DNA of 64,000 bases. Origin: Methanothermobacter tenebrarum. GTDB taxonomy: Archaea; Methanobacteriota; Methanobacteria; Methanobacteriales; DSM-23052. The translations under genes and the position numbers were made by a program. Positions 1 to 8,231 of the stretch are shown in pieces. Numbering within the stretch: position 1 is the first letter of the stretch; each line of letters starts with the position of its first letter. A model generated the notes under the pieces. That model was not told the origin of the DNA, made no database searches, and saw only the letters and a list, made by a program, of their open reading frames with translations. The stretch lies in contig NZ_AP025698.1 of NCBI RefSeq assembly GCF_023167465.1, positions 434,001-498,000 on the forward strand. The letters are read 5' to 3'.

Positions 1-540
1 TTCTATTCTCCCGTCCTTGGTTTTGACTATGGCTCCTCCAATGGTCTGTATGGGTTCACCAAGTTCTAGGTTGGTATCTTTGCCCGTGGCTGACTTAACA
101 TCCTCTGCGATGGAACTTAAGTCCCTTATCTTCTCTTTATCATCCTCCTTGACGTGGACTAACAGTTCTCCTCCCCCGATCTCGGTGGCGGCTTCCTTTA
201 TAATATCCTTTAATGATTGGATGTATCTTTCATCATTACTAGTCGCTATCCTTTGTAATTCTTCTTCAGCCCTTTTGAATGCCTCGGTGATTACCTCTTC
301 CCTCGCCTCCAGTTCCGCCCTTCTAGCCTTCATTTTAGCCTCTGATATTACCTGGTGGTATTGCATCCGCGCCTGTTTCCTGGCATTTTCTAGTATTTTC
401 TCCTTTTCAATAGCTGCTCTCCTTTCACCATCTTCTATTATGGATCCTGCCTTCTTTTCAGCTTCGCTGATTATTTTGTTAGCATTTTCCTGGGCCTCGG
501 AGATTATGCTGGAGACAATCTTGTCCACTCCAGGGTCCAT
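1..540 (-). CDS. atpE: A1AO ATP synthase subunit E (partial, C-terminus off the window)
   Basis: The first 180 codons of the peripheral-stalk subunit E of the archaeal A-type ATP synthase, which holds the catalytic A3B3 head against the membrane stator together with subunit H. The start is the ATG at 540 (MDPGVDK). Residues 1 to about 110 are Ala/Glu/Lys-rich and look like one long helix (repeated AEKKA, EREE and AEEEL patterns), followed by the start of a mixed globular domain, as in this family. The frame stays open to base 1, so the last few codons are missing. It begins 4 bases after the subunit K gene in the order H-I-K-E, so it is co-transcribed with them. Confidence 0.92.
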   Translation of the reverse strand, partial: MDPGVDKIVSSIISEAQENANKIISEAEKKAGSIIEDGERRAAIEKEKILENARKQARMQYHQVISEAKMKARRAELEAREEVITEAFKRAEEELQRIATSNDERYIQSLKDIIKEAATEIGGGELLVHVKEDDKEKIRDLSSIAEDVKSATGKDTNLELGEPIQTIGGAIVKTKDGRIE

Positions 541-544
541 CTAT

Positions 545-1033
545 TTAGCCTCCTCCCATAACGCCACCAACTAGCAAGAGTATTGCTATAAGGAATCCGT
601 AGATAGCTTGGGTTTCTGGCAGGGCCGTGAATATAATACCCCTCGCGAACATTTCGGGGTTTTCAGTAACTGCACCTACACTCCCTGCTGCTACGTTTCC
701 CTGGGCTATAGCTGATCCGAAACCTGCAACTCCTATAGCTAAACCTGCGCTCAGGGCTATGATACCACCTGTTGTACCAAGTGCTTTACCGCCGGCTAGG
801 ATTCCTGAGAATACTATAACTAATATTCCTATAAGGAATCCGTAGATAGCTTGGGTTTCTGGCAGGGCCGTGAATATAATACCCCTCGCGAACATCTCAG
901 GTTTTTCTGCAACTGCACCTACACTTGCAGCTGCTACGTTTCCCTGAGCTATAGCTGATCCGAAACCTGCGAATGCTATAGCTATTCCAGCTCCTACAGC
1001 CGCTAAAGCTGTTCCTAGTGTAATCTCAACCAT
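545..1033 (-). CDS. atpK: A1AO ATP synthase proteolipid subunit K (duplicated c subunit)
   Basis: Rotor-ring proteolipid of 162 residues made of two fused hairpins, four membrane helices in all. Each hairpin carries the ion-binding carboxylate in an LPETQ motif (Glu59 and Glu140) and a helix-1 glutamine (Gln30 and Gln111). The Gln plus Glu-Thr-Gln pattern is that known for Na+-binding rings, so Na+ coupling is possible but is inferred. A GTG at 1042 is in frame, but the ATG at 1033 has GAGGTG about 5 bases upstream and is preferred. The two halves share an identical 67-base stretch (see findings). Confidence 0.93.
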   Translation of the reverse strand: MVEITLGTALAAVGAGIAIAFAGFGSAIAQGNVAAASVGAVAEKPEMFARGIIFTALPETQAIYGFLIGILVIVFSGILAGGKALGTTGGIIALSAGLAIGVAGFGSAIAQGNVAAGSVGAVTENPEMFARGIIFTALPETQAIYGFLIAILLLVGGVMGGG

Positions 1034-1038
1034 TCTTT

Positions 1039-3030
1039 TCACCTCTCTATTTTGGTAAGTTTTCTTTCAGCACTAAATGGGTCGAATTTTCTCTTTGCTC
1101 CCATGAAGAATTGGGAGAAAAACTCCACATAATGTAAACGGAGTGAATGTATGAAAGCGCCGAGACTCTGGAATGTGTCATTGGCAATATGGCCAAATAC
1201 GAATATTATGGGTGCTAGGGCCACTCCAATTACTGGTATGAGGTTGGCGCATATCTCTGTGACAATATTAACTGTCATGGCCATACCCCCAGTGGATAAA
1301 CAAAGGGCTAACAGTCTTGAATATGATAGTATGGTTCCTAGGAATCCTGAAGCGTCGATGAGACCGAATAGTCCATTATAGTAGACTAATAGTATGATTC
1401 CTAGTACTGCTATACCACCCCCACCTACCATTAATGGGAATATATTGAATAGCCAGCCTAGGGCAGCTAGGAGTATGCCCAACTCGAGTATGAGCCATAC
1501 TATCTGTGATCCCATGGCCTCGCGGATGTTACCCATTTTTATATTGTTCCTTGCGCCAACTATAAGTCCAAAGTTTATATGTAGCACACCCGCGATTAGG
1601 GCCATTAAGAGGACGTTCTGCGGTTCTTTAAACGCATCTACCAATGGTATTACTGTTGGGAGGTTTATGTGAAAGAATCGTGGGAAGAAGTCGCCTAGGA
1701 ATCCGTTTGTAACCATTCCGAGGATGAATGCCCATAGACCGCATGCCATGAATATTATGCCGAAGCTTCTCATAAACTTGTTAACCTTCCCAGGGCCCTT
1801 ATATAATATGAATCCGACCAGGGCATCTATTATCCCATAGAATGCGTCTGTAAGGCAGAAGCCGAAGAAAAATGGGAGTACTATTGCCATGAAAACTGTA
1901 GGGTCATATTCATTATATTTTGGGGGTGAGTACATTTTTATGAATGTTTCGAAGGGTTTCGCGAATCTTGGGTTTTCGAGGAGTATTGGCACTTCATCGT
2001 CAGGGTTTGGTTTTTCACGTTCAATAACGCAATGTCCTTCGCTTGCCTCTTTAATTATCTCTTCGGCCTTTTCACAATCCTTTAGGGGGGTCCATGCTTC
2101 TAGCATTACGGTGTTTTCTGTTTCGCCGAAGGCTGCGTATATTTCGTTTCTTTCCTTTTCGATTGTAAGTTGTTCTTTGAGTATGAGGAGTTCTTCTTCC
2201 CATTCATTTTTTATCTCTTCCACTTCTTTGATTGTGGCTTTTCTTTCTTCGTGGATTTCTTTGAGTCTTTCCCTGGATTTTTGGATTACTTCTGAGGGTT
2301 TGCCCTTGAGACCTGCTATTTCAAATCTTTCAAGGTCCATCCGCCTTAGTAGTGTTGCTATGGCGTCTTCGTGTTCTTTTAATGTTATTATGAATACTTT
2401 TCTTTCGGTTGGGGGTTCTGTTTCCACGTCAAAGATTGCGAATTCGTCTGTTATCTCTTTTATCTTCTCGGGCGCCTTTTTGAACTTTTCGATGGGCATT
2501 TTCCCTACGATGGCTGTTATGTACTTGGATTCTTCTATATCGGTAAAATCAATATCAAAATCGACCAGTTTCTCCCAGAGGCTGATCGTGGATTCTAAAT
2601 CTCCTTTTTCCGCTTCTAATTGGTTTAATTTACTTTCCAGGGATTTTATCCTTGTTTCAACCTTTGATAATTCATCTTCTGCCTTTTTTATCAATGATTC
2701 CGAGTCTAATTCTTCTACTTTCCTCTTTTTTGGGATTGGGGGGTTGAGGAATTCTTTTATAACCTCTTTCATCTTTTTTTTCCGGGTTATCAGTGTATTC
2801 ATGAAATCTATTATACCGGTTGTTCTCATTAGGAGGGATGCTATTCTCGTAGTCTGGGGTGCGGGTTTTGAAGGTTTTAATAGTTGGGCCCATTGTGGGT
2901 CTTCCTGTATACGCTCTGATATGTTGTCTATTTGTGTTATTCCTTCTTCGTGCAAGAATCGGATCACGGGGTCGGTATACTTCTCAAAGGTTATAATTTT
3001 AAGTTTACGCATCCTTGCTGGTAGAAACAT
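1039..3030 (-). CDS. atpI: A1AO ATP synthase subunit I (a subunit)
   Basis: Membrane stator subunit of 663 residues that forms the ion half-channels facing the K ring. The N-terminal half (to about residue 370) is cytosolic, with a charged coiled coil around residues 100-150. The C-terminal half has seven or eight hydrophobic helices; an SYSRLLAL segment near residue 570 carries the arginine expected to face the proteolipid glutamate. A TTG at 3039 is in frame, but the ATG at 3030 (MFLPARM) fits the family start better. It lies 12 bases after subunit H and overlaps the possible GTG of subunit K. Confidence 0.93.
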   Translation of the reverse strand: MFLPARMRKLKIITFEKYTDPVIRFLHEEGITQIDNISERIQEDPQWAQLLKPSKPAPQTTRIASLLMRTTGIIDFMNTLITRKKKMKEVIKEFLNPPIPKKRKVEELDSESLIKKAEDELSKVETRIKSLESKLNQLEAEKGDLESTISLWEKLVDFDIDFTDIEESKYITAIVGKMPIEKFKKAPEKIKEITDEFAIFDVETEPPTERKVFIITLKEHEDAIATLLRRMDLERFEIAGLKGKPSEVIQKSRERLKEIHEERKATIKEVEEIKNEWEEELLILKEQLTIEKERNEIYAAFGETENTVMLEAWTPLKDCEKAEEIIKEASEGHCVIEREKPNPDDEVPILLENPRFAKPFETFIKMYSPPKYNEYDPTVFMAIVLPFFFGFCLTDAFYGIIDALVGFILYKGPGKVNKFMRSFGIIFMACGLWAFILGMVTNGFLGDFFPRFFHINLPTVIPLVDAFKEPQNVLLMALIAGVLHINFGLIVGARNNIKMGNIREAMGSQIVWLILELGILLAALGWLFNIFPLMVGGGGIAVLGIILLVYYNGLFGLIDASGFLGTILSYSRLLALCLSTGGMAMTVNIVTEICANLIPVIGVALAPIIFVFGHIANDTFQSLGAFIHSLRLHYVEFFSQFFMGAKRKFDPFSAERKLTKIER

Positions 3031-3041
3031 TTTACTCAACT

Positions 3042-3356
3042 CTAGATTATTGTTTTTATGATAAGTTCTGCTGCATCATCAATTTTATCCATGGCTTTAG
3101 ATTTTAGGATTTCTGTTCTTCTTTTAGCTTCACTTGAAATTTCTGCCGCCTCATCCCTAGCCTTTGCCTTTGATTCATATATCATAGCCTCTGCTTCGTC
3201 TTCAGCCTCCCTCTTGGCATTTTCTATGATCTCTAATGCTTTCACCCTAGCATCTTCGATCATCTGGGATGATTTTTCCTTTGACTCCTGTATTAGCCGG
3301 TTAGCATCATTTTCAGCCTTTTTTATCACCATGATAGCTTCTGCTATTGTTGCCAT
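3042..3356 (-). CDS. ahaH: A1AO ATP synthase subunit H (peripheral stalk)
   Basis: A 104-residue protein that is almost entirely charged helix (AENDANRL, EDARVKAL, AKREAEDEAE), the expected right-handed coiled-coil partner of subunit E in the peripheral stalk. The start is the ATG at 3356. It is the first gene of the ATP synthase operon seen here. The AT-rich gap upstream (3357-3462), with a TATA-like run near 3395-3405, is the likely operon promoter. Confidence 0.88.
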   Translation of the reverse strand: MATIAEAIMVIKKAENDANRLIQESKEKSSQMIEDARVKALEIIENAKREAEDEAEAMIYESKAKARDEAAEISSEAKRRTEILKSKAMDKIDDAAELIIKTII

Positions 3357-3462
3357 TTAAACCACCCTTTGTATATTGAAGGGTCTATCCTATGAGTATA
3401 TTTATCTTTTACTATTTCCTCCCTTTCAATAAGAATCTCATAAATCTTATGACCAGAGAATT

Positions 3463-4272
3463 TCATCCCCTCATTATCCTATCTGGTTTTTTCCCATGAT
3501 ATTCTATATCCCCAAGGTTCAAGGTCTTCCTGAAGGGTTTCTCCTCCCTCTTTTCCTCATTAATGTGGGCTATCAACCCTGGTAGTCTCCCTATCATGAA
3601 CATGCCAGTCCCAATCTCCCAATGGAATCCAAGATCCGACAATATTGCTGCATTCGCCCCATCAATATTCATATTAATATTCTTCAACCGATTTAAAACC
3701 TTTTCTATTTCCAATGCTAATTGAGCATGTCTCCCCATACATTTATACTTCCTCGCTAATTCCAATATCCTAGCCGCCCTAGGATCCCTACTATGATACC
3801 TATGACCAAAACCCGGAATCTTCTCATCCCTCTCCAGATAATCATTGACAATCTCCCTTGCAAGCTGAGAAACCTCACCATTATCCTTCACAGCCTCCTG
3901 GAGGAGTTTCATACAATCCTGGATAGCCCCGGCATGCTCCCTCCCAAAGGCTAAAAGTCCAGCTGCTGCAGAAGCATGTAAAGGAGAACCTGTAGATGCT
4001 GCTAGACGAGCGATCTGCGTGCTAGGCGGGGTAACACCATGATCACAGAAGGATACCAGTATAGCATCAAGCATCCTAGATTCATCCCTGGAGGGTAAAT
4101 CACCCCTCAATAATAAAAAGACAACATCAGCAAATGAGACATTCCCAATCAAATCCTCCTGGAAATATCCGCGTGTAACGATAAAATCCTCTTCAATCCA
4201 ACTAATACTAGTCCTCCAACGAGAAACATTAACATCGAATATTTTTTCAAGCGATTCTTTCCCTATTGCCAT
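3463..4272 (-). CDS. Short citrate-synthase-fold protein, probable citryl-CoA lyase
   Basis: A 269-residue protein of the citrate synthase superfamily, much shorter than true citrate synthases (about 370-430). The active-site core is present: GFGHR (His157), an SPLH histidine near residue 99, and an NIDG aspartate (Asp204). The stretch from GFGHR to NIDG resembles the C-terminal domain of ATP-citrate lyase more than citrate synthase, which suggests citryl-CoA or related acyl-CoA cleavage. The ATG at 4272 has GAGGTG six bases upstream and is preferred over the GTG at 4281. It follows the fumarase alpha gene by 10 bases, at the end of a four-gene operon. The substrate is not provable from sequence. 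Confidence 0.75.
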   Translation of the reverse strand: MAIGKESLEKIFDVNVSRWRTSISWIEEDFIVTRGYFQEDLIGNVSFADVVFLLLRGDLPSRDESRMLDAILVSFCDHGVTPPSTQIARLAASTGSPLHASAAAGLLAFGREHAGAIQDCMKLLQEAVKDNGEVSQLAREIVNDYLERDEKIPGFGHRYHSRDPRAARILELARKYKCMGRHAQLALEIEKVLNRLKNINMNIDGANAAILSDLGFHWEIGTGMFMIGRLPGLIAHINEEKREEKPFRKTLNLGDIEYHGKKPDRIMRG

Positions 4273-4282
4273 TGATAACACC

Positions 4283-5125
4283 TCATAATATTATAGTCGC
4301 CCTTCTCGGCTCTGCACAGCAAGAGAGCCTCATGGAAACTATCCTCACACCACTGGCTCTCTGGGGCCCGATCTCCACAAAGGATCCCAAGGCTGTTACA
4401 GATCCTCCAAGTCCCAGGCCACCCACACCAGTCCTATTAATAGCCTCTGTTAAATATTCTTCGATCTTGGATTGCCTGTCAAGGTTCCCATTGGCTATAG
4501 CCTTAAGCATGAGAGAAGTGGCCTCAAAATGAGTCCTTCCAATGCCAATGGCTGGGATGCAAGGGGTGCACCCCAACATTGGAGTCTCTGTTTTCATCCA
4601 TGTGAGAACTTCTTCAAATAATTTTCTGTTATCATGACGATGGAAAACTCTATATGTGCGGGCGCGTATTTCAGGCCCCCCACCCAACATTAGAATATGC
4701 ACCTTTATAGTGTCCTCATTTATTGTGTCTATTAGAAAAGATGGGGGTGTGACCATTGAAGGATCTTCATATAAGCCCTTGCTCTGTTCTATACGTTGAA
4801 TTTCATCTCCTTTCACGGCCATGGGCCTTCCTGGCAATTCTTTTAATCCTTCTTTTATCCCTTCTTTGACCTGGCCTAGGAGATCCTTGGGTGGGATGGT
4901 TTTTTCCCCGATTTCAAGGATGACATGTGGGATCCCAGTATCGTCACAGAGTGGCCTTTTTTCTTTTTTTGCTATTTTCTCATTTTCTAGGATTAGTTTG
5001 AGCACCCAGGCTGCGTTTTCATCTTCTTCCCTTCTGAGGGCTCTTTTGTATGCTCTTCTAATGTCACTCGTATAACTTGTACTGGCCTTTATCAGGGCAT
5101 TTTTCACTCTTGTGACGAGGTTCAT
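4283..5125 (-). CDS. fumA: Class I fumarate hydratase, alpha (N-terminal) subunit
   Basis: A 280-residue Fe-S hydro-lyase subunit that converts fumarate to malate, or a related substrate, with a separate beta subunit. Cysteines that can hold the [4Fe-4S] cluster sit in the family motifs CDDTG (Cys60), LGCTPC (Cys186/Cys189) and SCCAEP near the end (Cys269/Cys270). The length fits archaeal split class I fumarases. A longer frame runs upstream to 5260, but the real start is the ATG at 5125 (MNLVTRV), which overlaps the previous stop as ATGA. No beta subunit lies in this window, so it must be elsewhere. L(+)-tartrate dehydratase alpha is the main alternative. Confidence 0.9.
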   Translation of the reverse strand: MNLVTRVKNALIKASTSYTSDIRRAYKRALRREEDENAAWVLKLILENEKIAKKEKRPLCDDTGIPHVILEIGEKTIPPKDLLGQVKEGIKEGLKELPGRPMAVKGDEIQRIEQSKGLYEDPSMVTPPSFLIDTINEDTIKVHILMLGGGPEIRARTYRVFHRHDNRKLFEEVLTWMKTETPMLGCTPCIPAIGIGRTHFEATSLMLKAIANGNLDRQSKIEEYLTEAINRTGVGGLGLGGSVTALGSFVEIGPQRASGVRIVSMRLSCCAEPRRATIIL

Positions 5126-6027
5126 CTGATCACCGGTATTGCAAGGTCTTCGCTGCCACTTGGGGAAGCCCGGGCTTCTGGGTAATATTTTTCTATCATT
5201 GATTGTACAAGTTGTACCTGTTTTATCCTTTCCTTTGCTTCTTTTTTTGTGGTCTCCCATCCATGTTTTTTCGCGATTGAGCCTCCCGTTTTGAGGTAGA
5301 CTGGGGCCGCGTAGCGTATCATATCCGGCACTTCATAGTGTCTTATGAAACCTCCAGAGGATTCTGGATTCTCCGTATGTAAATCTATTGGTATTTTTAT
5401 TGTGTTCCTGATGGAGGCTAACATGGGTATTTGAAGGTCCCTCACGGGGTTGAATGAGTCTGCTCCAATTTCTTCTAGTAGTAGGGCGGATGCTGGGTTA
5501 CCGTGTCCGCAATGTGCTGAGACCTTAAAGTGGAGATCTTCTGGAAGGTGACCTGATCTCCTCATCTTGTTGAGAACCCATAGCATTCCTTCATCATATA
5601 CTACTATACCTTTAACCCCCAGGTTGGCGGCTCTTTTAACGTCTTCAAGGGCGTATAATAGGTTTTCGTAGCCCCTGAGCCGGTATCCTATCCGCGCACC
5701 CTCTCTTGTTCTCGCGGTCGCGCTCGTATCATAGGTTGCCCTGGGGCCTACGCTTAGAAATAATTCCAGTTTCGCATCTGCTGCGATTTCGACCATTTCC
5801 TGGATTTCTTGGTCTGTGAGTAGCATTATACCCTTTGTTTGGGTTACTCTATGGATTGTTACATCATATTCCTCGAGGGCGTCTATGAGGGCTCTGAGGG
5901 TTGAAGGTTTTTGTATCCCAGGGACTTCGAAACGGTATTGTGAGCCATCTTTGAATGTTTTTTCCGATTCTTTAAGGGGGTAACCGCTCTTTATACCGAG
6001 ATTTTCTAGGAATTCTCTATTATTCAT
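5122..6027 (-). CDS. TIM-barrel-like conserved protein, possibly peptidase U32-like; function unknown
   Basis: A 301-residue soluble protein that I do not recognise with certainty. It reads as a beta/alpha barrel: alternating hydrophobic strands (KGIMLL, ELFLSVG, GIVVYDEG) with conserved-looking polar ends (SAHCGHGN, DLHTENPESSGGF, YLKTGG). The pattern recalls proteins annotated as U32 family peptidases, but the classical U32 signature is not visible, so peptidase activity should not be assumed. It overlaps the genes on both sides by four bases (ATGA), so it is translationally coupled to the PrpD-like and fumarase alpha genes, which points to a shared pathway. Confidence 0.55.
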   Translation of the reverse strand: MNNREFLENLGIKSGYPLKESEKTFKDGSQYRFEVPGIQKPSTLRALIDALEEYDVTIHRVTQTKGIMLLTDQEIQEMVEIAADAKLELFLSVGPRATYDTSATARTREGARIGYRLRGYENLLYALEDVKRAANLGVKGIVVYDEGMLWVLNKMRRSGHLPEDLHFKVSAHCGHGNPASALLLEEIGADSFNPVRDLQIPMLASIRNTIKIPIDLHTENPESSGGFIRHYEVPDMIRYAAPVYLKTGGSIAKKHGWETTKKEAKERIKQVQLVQSMIEKYYPEARASPSGSEDLAIPVIR

Positions 6028-7349
6028 GGGGTTTTCCTCCGTAGGTCTAATTTGTTCATCAGCTCATCCATGGTGCTCGTTTCCATTTCATCTATGATCT
6101 TTAACTTTTCGGTATCATATTCACGGTTTAGGAGTTTAAATTTTTTCAGGATGTCTTCTCTTGTAAATGGTTTTTCTGGCTCCCCATGGGGTAATATATT
6201 CGAGGATTCCAAGCTTCTATTTTTTAATCTTAAGATGACCTTTGAGGGTCTTTTTTCCGGGTAGAGGGAGTCCATTTTTTCGCTGATTTCTATCTTGATT
6301 TTCTGGGCAAGTTTTTGGGCGGTTTTGGATCTTTTCATGTTCTCTAATCGCAGATCCCCGTTTAATAGGAATAATGCGAGTGAGTATGGTAGGCTCTGTC
6401 TTATAGATTCTATGTTCTCTGGCTTGTAATCGTCGTGTTCTGCCGCCACTTCATATGTTTTGACGATTATCTCATCCACAATATTCTCATTGATGGATTC
6501 CATCCCTAGAGAATTGAGTATCTTTGCAGCTGAATCTATAGTGGAATGGAGGTGCCTGCAGATGGGATATTTCTTCATATAAACTTTTCTGACATGGAAA
6601 TTGCCCAATTCTGGGCTGGTATCATGTTCCGGGCTCATGGCATTCAAGAAACCTTCATCACCTTCTATTATGGTATCTGCCCCGGTGAATCCTTCACGTG
6701 CAAGCAGGGCAGAAAGCACGCCAGATTGGGCTGCTCTACCCGCATGTAAATGCTTGCCCATACTACCTTTATGATCAGATTCAAGAAGCCCTGCAGCTTG
6801 GGTGCCCGCCAATCCTAGGCAATCTATCGTCTGTTTCTTGTTTAAACTGAGGATCTTCGCACTAGCTGCAGCTGCTCCGAATGTTCCACAAGTGCCCGTA
6901 GAATGGAAGCCAATATTGCGATGATACGGGTTTATCATGAGCCCTAGGCTTAAGCATATTTCATAGCCTACTATAATGGATGTGAGAAATTTCTCCCCAG
7001 TGACCTTTTCTTCTTCTGCTAATGCGAGTGCTGCTGGTATGACAGATGCTCCAGGGTGTACTTGGGCTAACCTGTGACCATCATCCAAGTCCAGACTATG
7101 AGCAAATATACCATTAATTAGACTAACATTTAAAGGGTCTCCACACCCATAACCTATAATGGTCGATCTACCAGGGGATATGAAAGGCTCCAAGGCTTTT
7201 AACGTTGAAAGTCCACTCTTCTCCCTTGATCCTCGTAATGAAACCCCGAGAAAATCTAAAAAACATAATCTGGCCTTTTCCACAGCCTCTAATGGTATAT
7301 CCTCATATTTTAATGATACTGTAAAATCAGCAAATTCCCTTGTTATCAT
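6024..7349 (-). CDS. MmgE/PrpD family protein
   Basis: A 441-residue member of the MmgE/PrpD fold, which includes 2-methylcitrate dehydratase and cis-aconitate decarboxylase. Family features include DFLGVSLRGS near residue 35, LDLDDGHRLAQVHPGA near residue 87, HSTGTCG near 150 and KKYPICRHLH near 260. The start is the ATG at 7349, and it is the first gene of the operon. Standing with a citrate-synthase-fold lyase and a fumarase-type hydro-lyase, it probably acts on a tricarboxylate or alkyl-citrate, but the exact substrate is open. Confidence 0.8.
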   Translation of the reverse strand: MITREFADFTVSLKYEDIPLEAVEKARLCFLDFLGVSLRGSREKSGLSTLKALEPFISPGRSTIIGYGCGDPLNVSLINGIFAHSLDLDDGHRLAQVHPGASVIPAALALAEEEKVTGEKFLTSIIVGYEICLSLGLMINPYHRNIGFHSTGTCGTFGAAAASAKILSLNKKQTIDCLGLAGTQAAGLLESDHKGSMGKHLHAGRAAQSGVLSALLAREGFTGADTIIEGDEGFLNAMSPEHDTSPELGNFHVRKVYMKKYPICRHLHSTIDSAAKILNSLGMESINENIVDEIIVKTYEVAAEHDDYKPENIESIRQSLPYSLALFLLNGDLRLENMKRSKTAQKLAQKIKIEISEKMDSLYPEKRPSKVILRLKNRSLESSNILPHGEPEKPFTREDILKKFKLLNREYDTEKLKIIDEMETSTMDELMNKLDLRRKTP

Positions 7350-7417
7350 AAAAATGATGTTCCCACCAGAGAATATAAAACATTTTTTACTGTGGCTGAT
7401 CCTTTTGTATTATAAGT

Positions 7418-7768
7418 TTAACATGTTACATGAACAATAGCAGCTACTCTTTTACCCTCCTCTTTTAACTGGTTGTATTCTCTCACGGCCTTACATGTTG
7501 GCGATACTATAATATCGGCTTTCATGCTAATTTCACCCAACCTTAGGGCGCCGTGGACTCCTGATCCGACAATTATAACATCTGGTTCTTCATGGAGTAG
7601 TGGTTTGATTTCCTCCTCTGCCAGGATATGTGAAGTGCCATACTTTCTCCTTGATATTTCCTTTTTTCTTGCTGTTACACTCCCATCCACATGCACTATA
7701 ATATCATGATTGTATTCTTTCTCATCATATTTTACCATGCCAAATTTACAATCTTGGAACATGCCCAT
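7418..7768 (-). CDS. Mth938-like domain protein (DUF498/DUF598)
   Basis: A 116-residue protein of the Mth938 fold family, named after a Methanothermobacter protein. Visible features are an N-terminal beta-rich part (DIIVHVDGSV), a PDVIIVGSGVHGAL segment and a C-terminal NQLKEEGKRVAAIVHVTC. The biochemical role is unknown; a related family member in animals is linked to adipogenesis, which says nothing about its job here. The ATG at 7768 overlaps the previous stop (TGATG) with GAGG eight bases upstream; a GTG at 7771 is possible. It is coupled to the TIGR04076 gene. Confidence 0.82.
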   Translation of the reverse strand: MGMFQDCKFGMVKYDEKEYNHDIIVHVDGSVTARKKEISRRKYGTSHILAEEEIKPLLHEEPDVIIVGSGVHGALRLGEISMKADIIVSPTCKAVREYNQLKEEGKRVAAIVHVTC

Positions 7769-8061
7769 CACTTTATCCTCTTACACTTGAATATTACAGT
7801 ACCACCATCCGTATATGGCTTCCCAGGGTCTACACATTGCATATACGCGTTTTCGGGATCATTTTCCCTGGTAAGTCCAAGTTCAACTGGGCACCAATCC
7901 CTCTCAAGTATGGTGGTATAATGTAGGATAGTGGATAGTGCATGGGTGCACAGTGCATCTGTCTCATCTAAGAGTATCTGGGGATCGTCTACAACAATCC
8001 TGTCACCTTCCTTATAAACTGGACATTCCCCCTTTATCTTATGAACCATTATCTCCAACAT
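7768..8061 (-). CDS. TIGR04076 family protein
   Basis: A small 97-residue conserved protein. It shows the family pattern: GECPVYKEGD near residue 12, ALCTHALST near residue 36, a central DWCPVELG, and the C-terminal MQCVDPGKPYTDGGTV. The repeated cysteines suggest metal or redox function but no role is established. The start is the ATG at 8061. The stop overlaps the start of the Mth938-like gene, so the two are translated together. Confidence 0.8.
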   Translation of the reverse strand: MLEIMVHKIKGECPVYKEGDRIVVDDPQILLDETDALCTHALSTILHYTTILERDWCPVELGLTRENDPENAYMQCVDPGKPYTDGGTVIFKCKRIK

Positions 8062-8111
8062 TCCAAAAACCCCCCACGGATAATCTCCAAAAAATTTTAT
8101 CTAGGCATATG

Positions 8112-8231
8112 TTATTTATTTTTTAGCATTTCTATAAGTTTACGGTTATATTCCTCAATCTTTTCAAGTCTTTTTTGGAATTCGTCAATCCTTTTCTCGA
8201 ACTTCTTTAACTGATACCTTCTCTCCTCGGA
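8112..8231 (-). pseudogene. Frame-displaced coiled-coil tail of the ion channel gene
   Basis: Thirty-nine codons in a different frame from the channel gene, running from just after a TGA to a TAA at 8112. The peptide has a clean heptad pattern (Leu8, Phe11, Ile15, Phe18, Leu22, Ile25, Leu32) flanked by Lys/Glu/Arg. Reading AGGAGAAGG instead of AGGAGAGAAGG near 8220 joins it to the channel after DDPRR, so it is probably the original C-terminal coiled coil, cut off by a two-base GA duplication or a sequencing error. Confidence 0.6.

Noticed and set aside
1889..3061. A long plus-strand frame opposite the atpI gene
   Set aside because: Ser/Phe/Ile-rich shadow of the coding strand of atpI, without a start signal.
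4283..5260. A 325-codon version of fumarase alpha starting at 5260
   Set aside because: The extra 45 residues lie inside the neighbouring gene and lack family similarity; ATG 5125 with an ATGA overlap is the real start.
6546..6749. Plus-strand 67-codon frame inside the MmgE/PrpD gene
   Set aside because: Opposite-strand shadow; no promoter or ribosome site.
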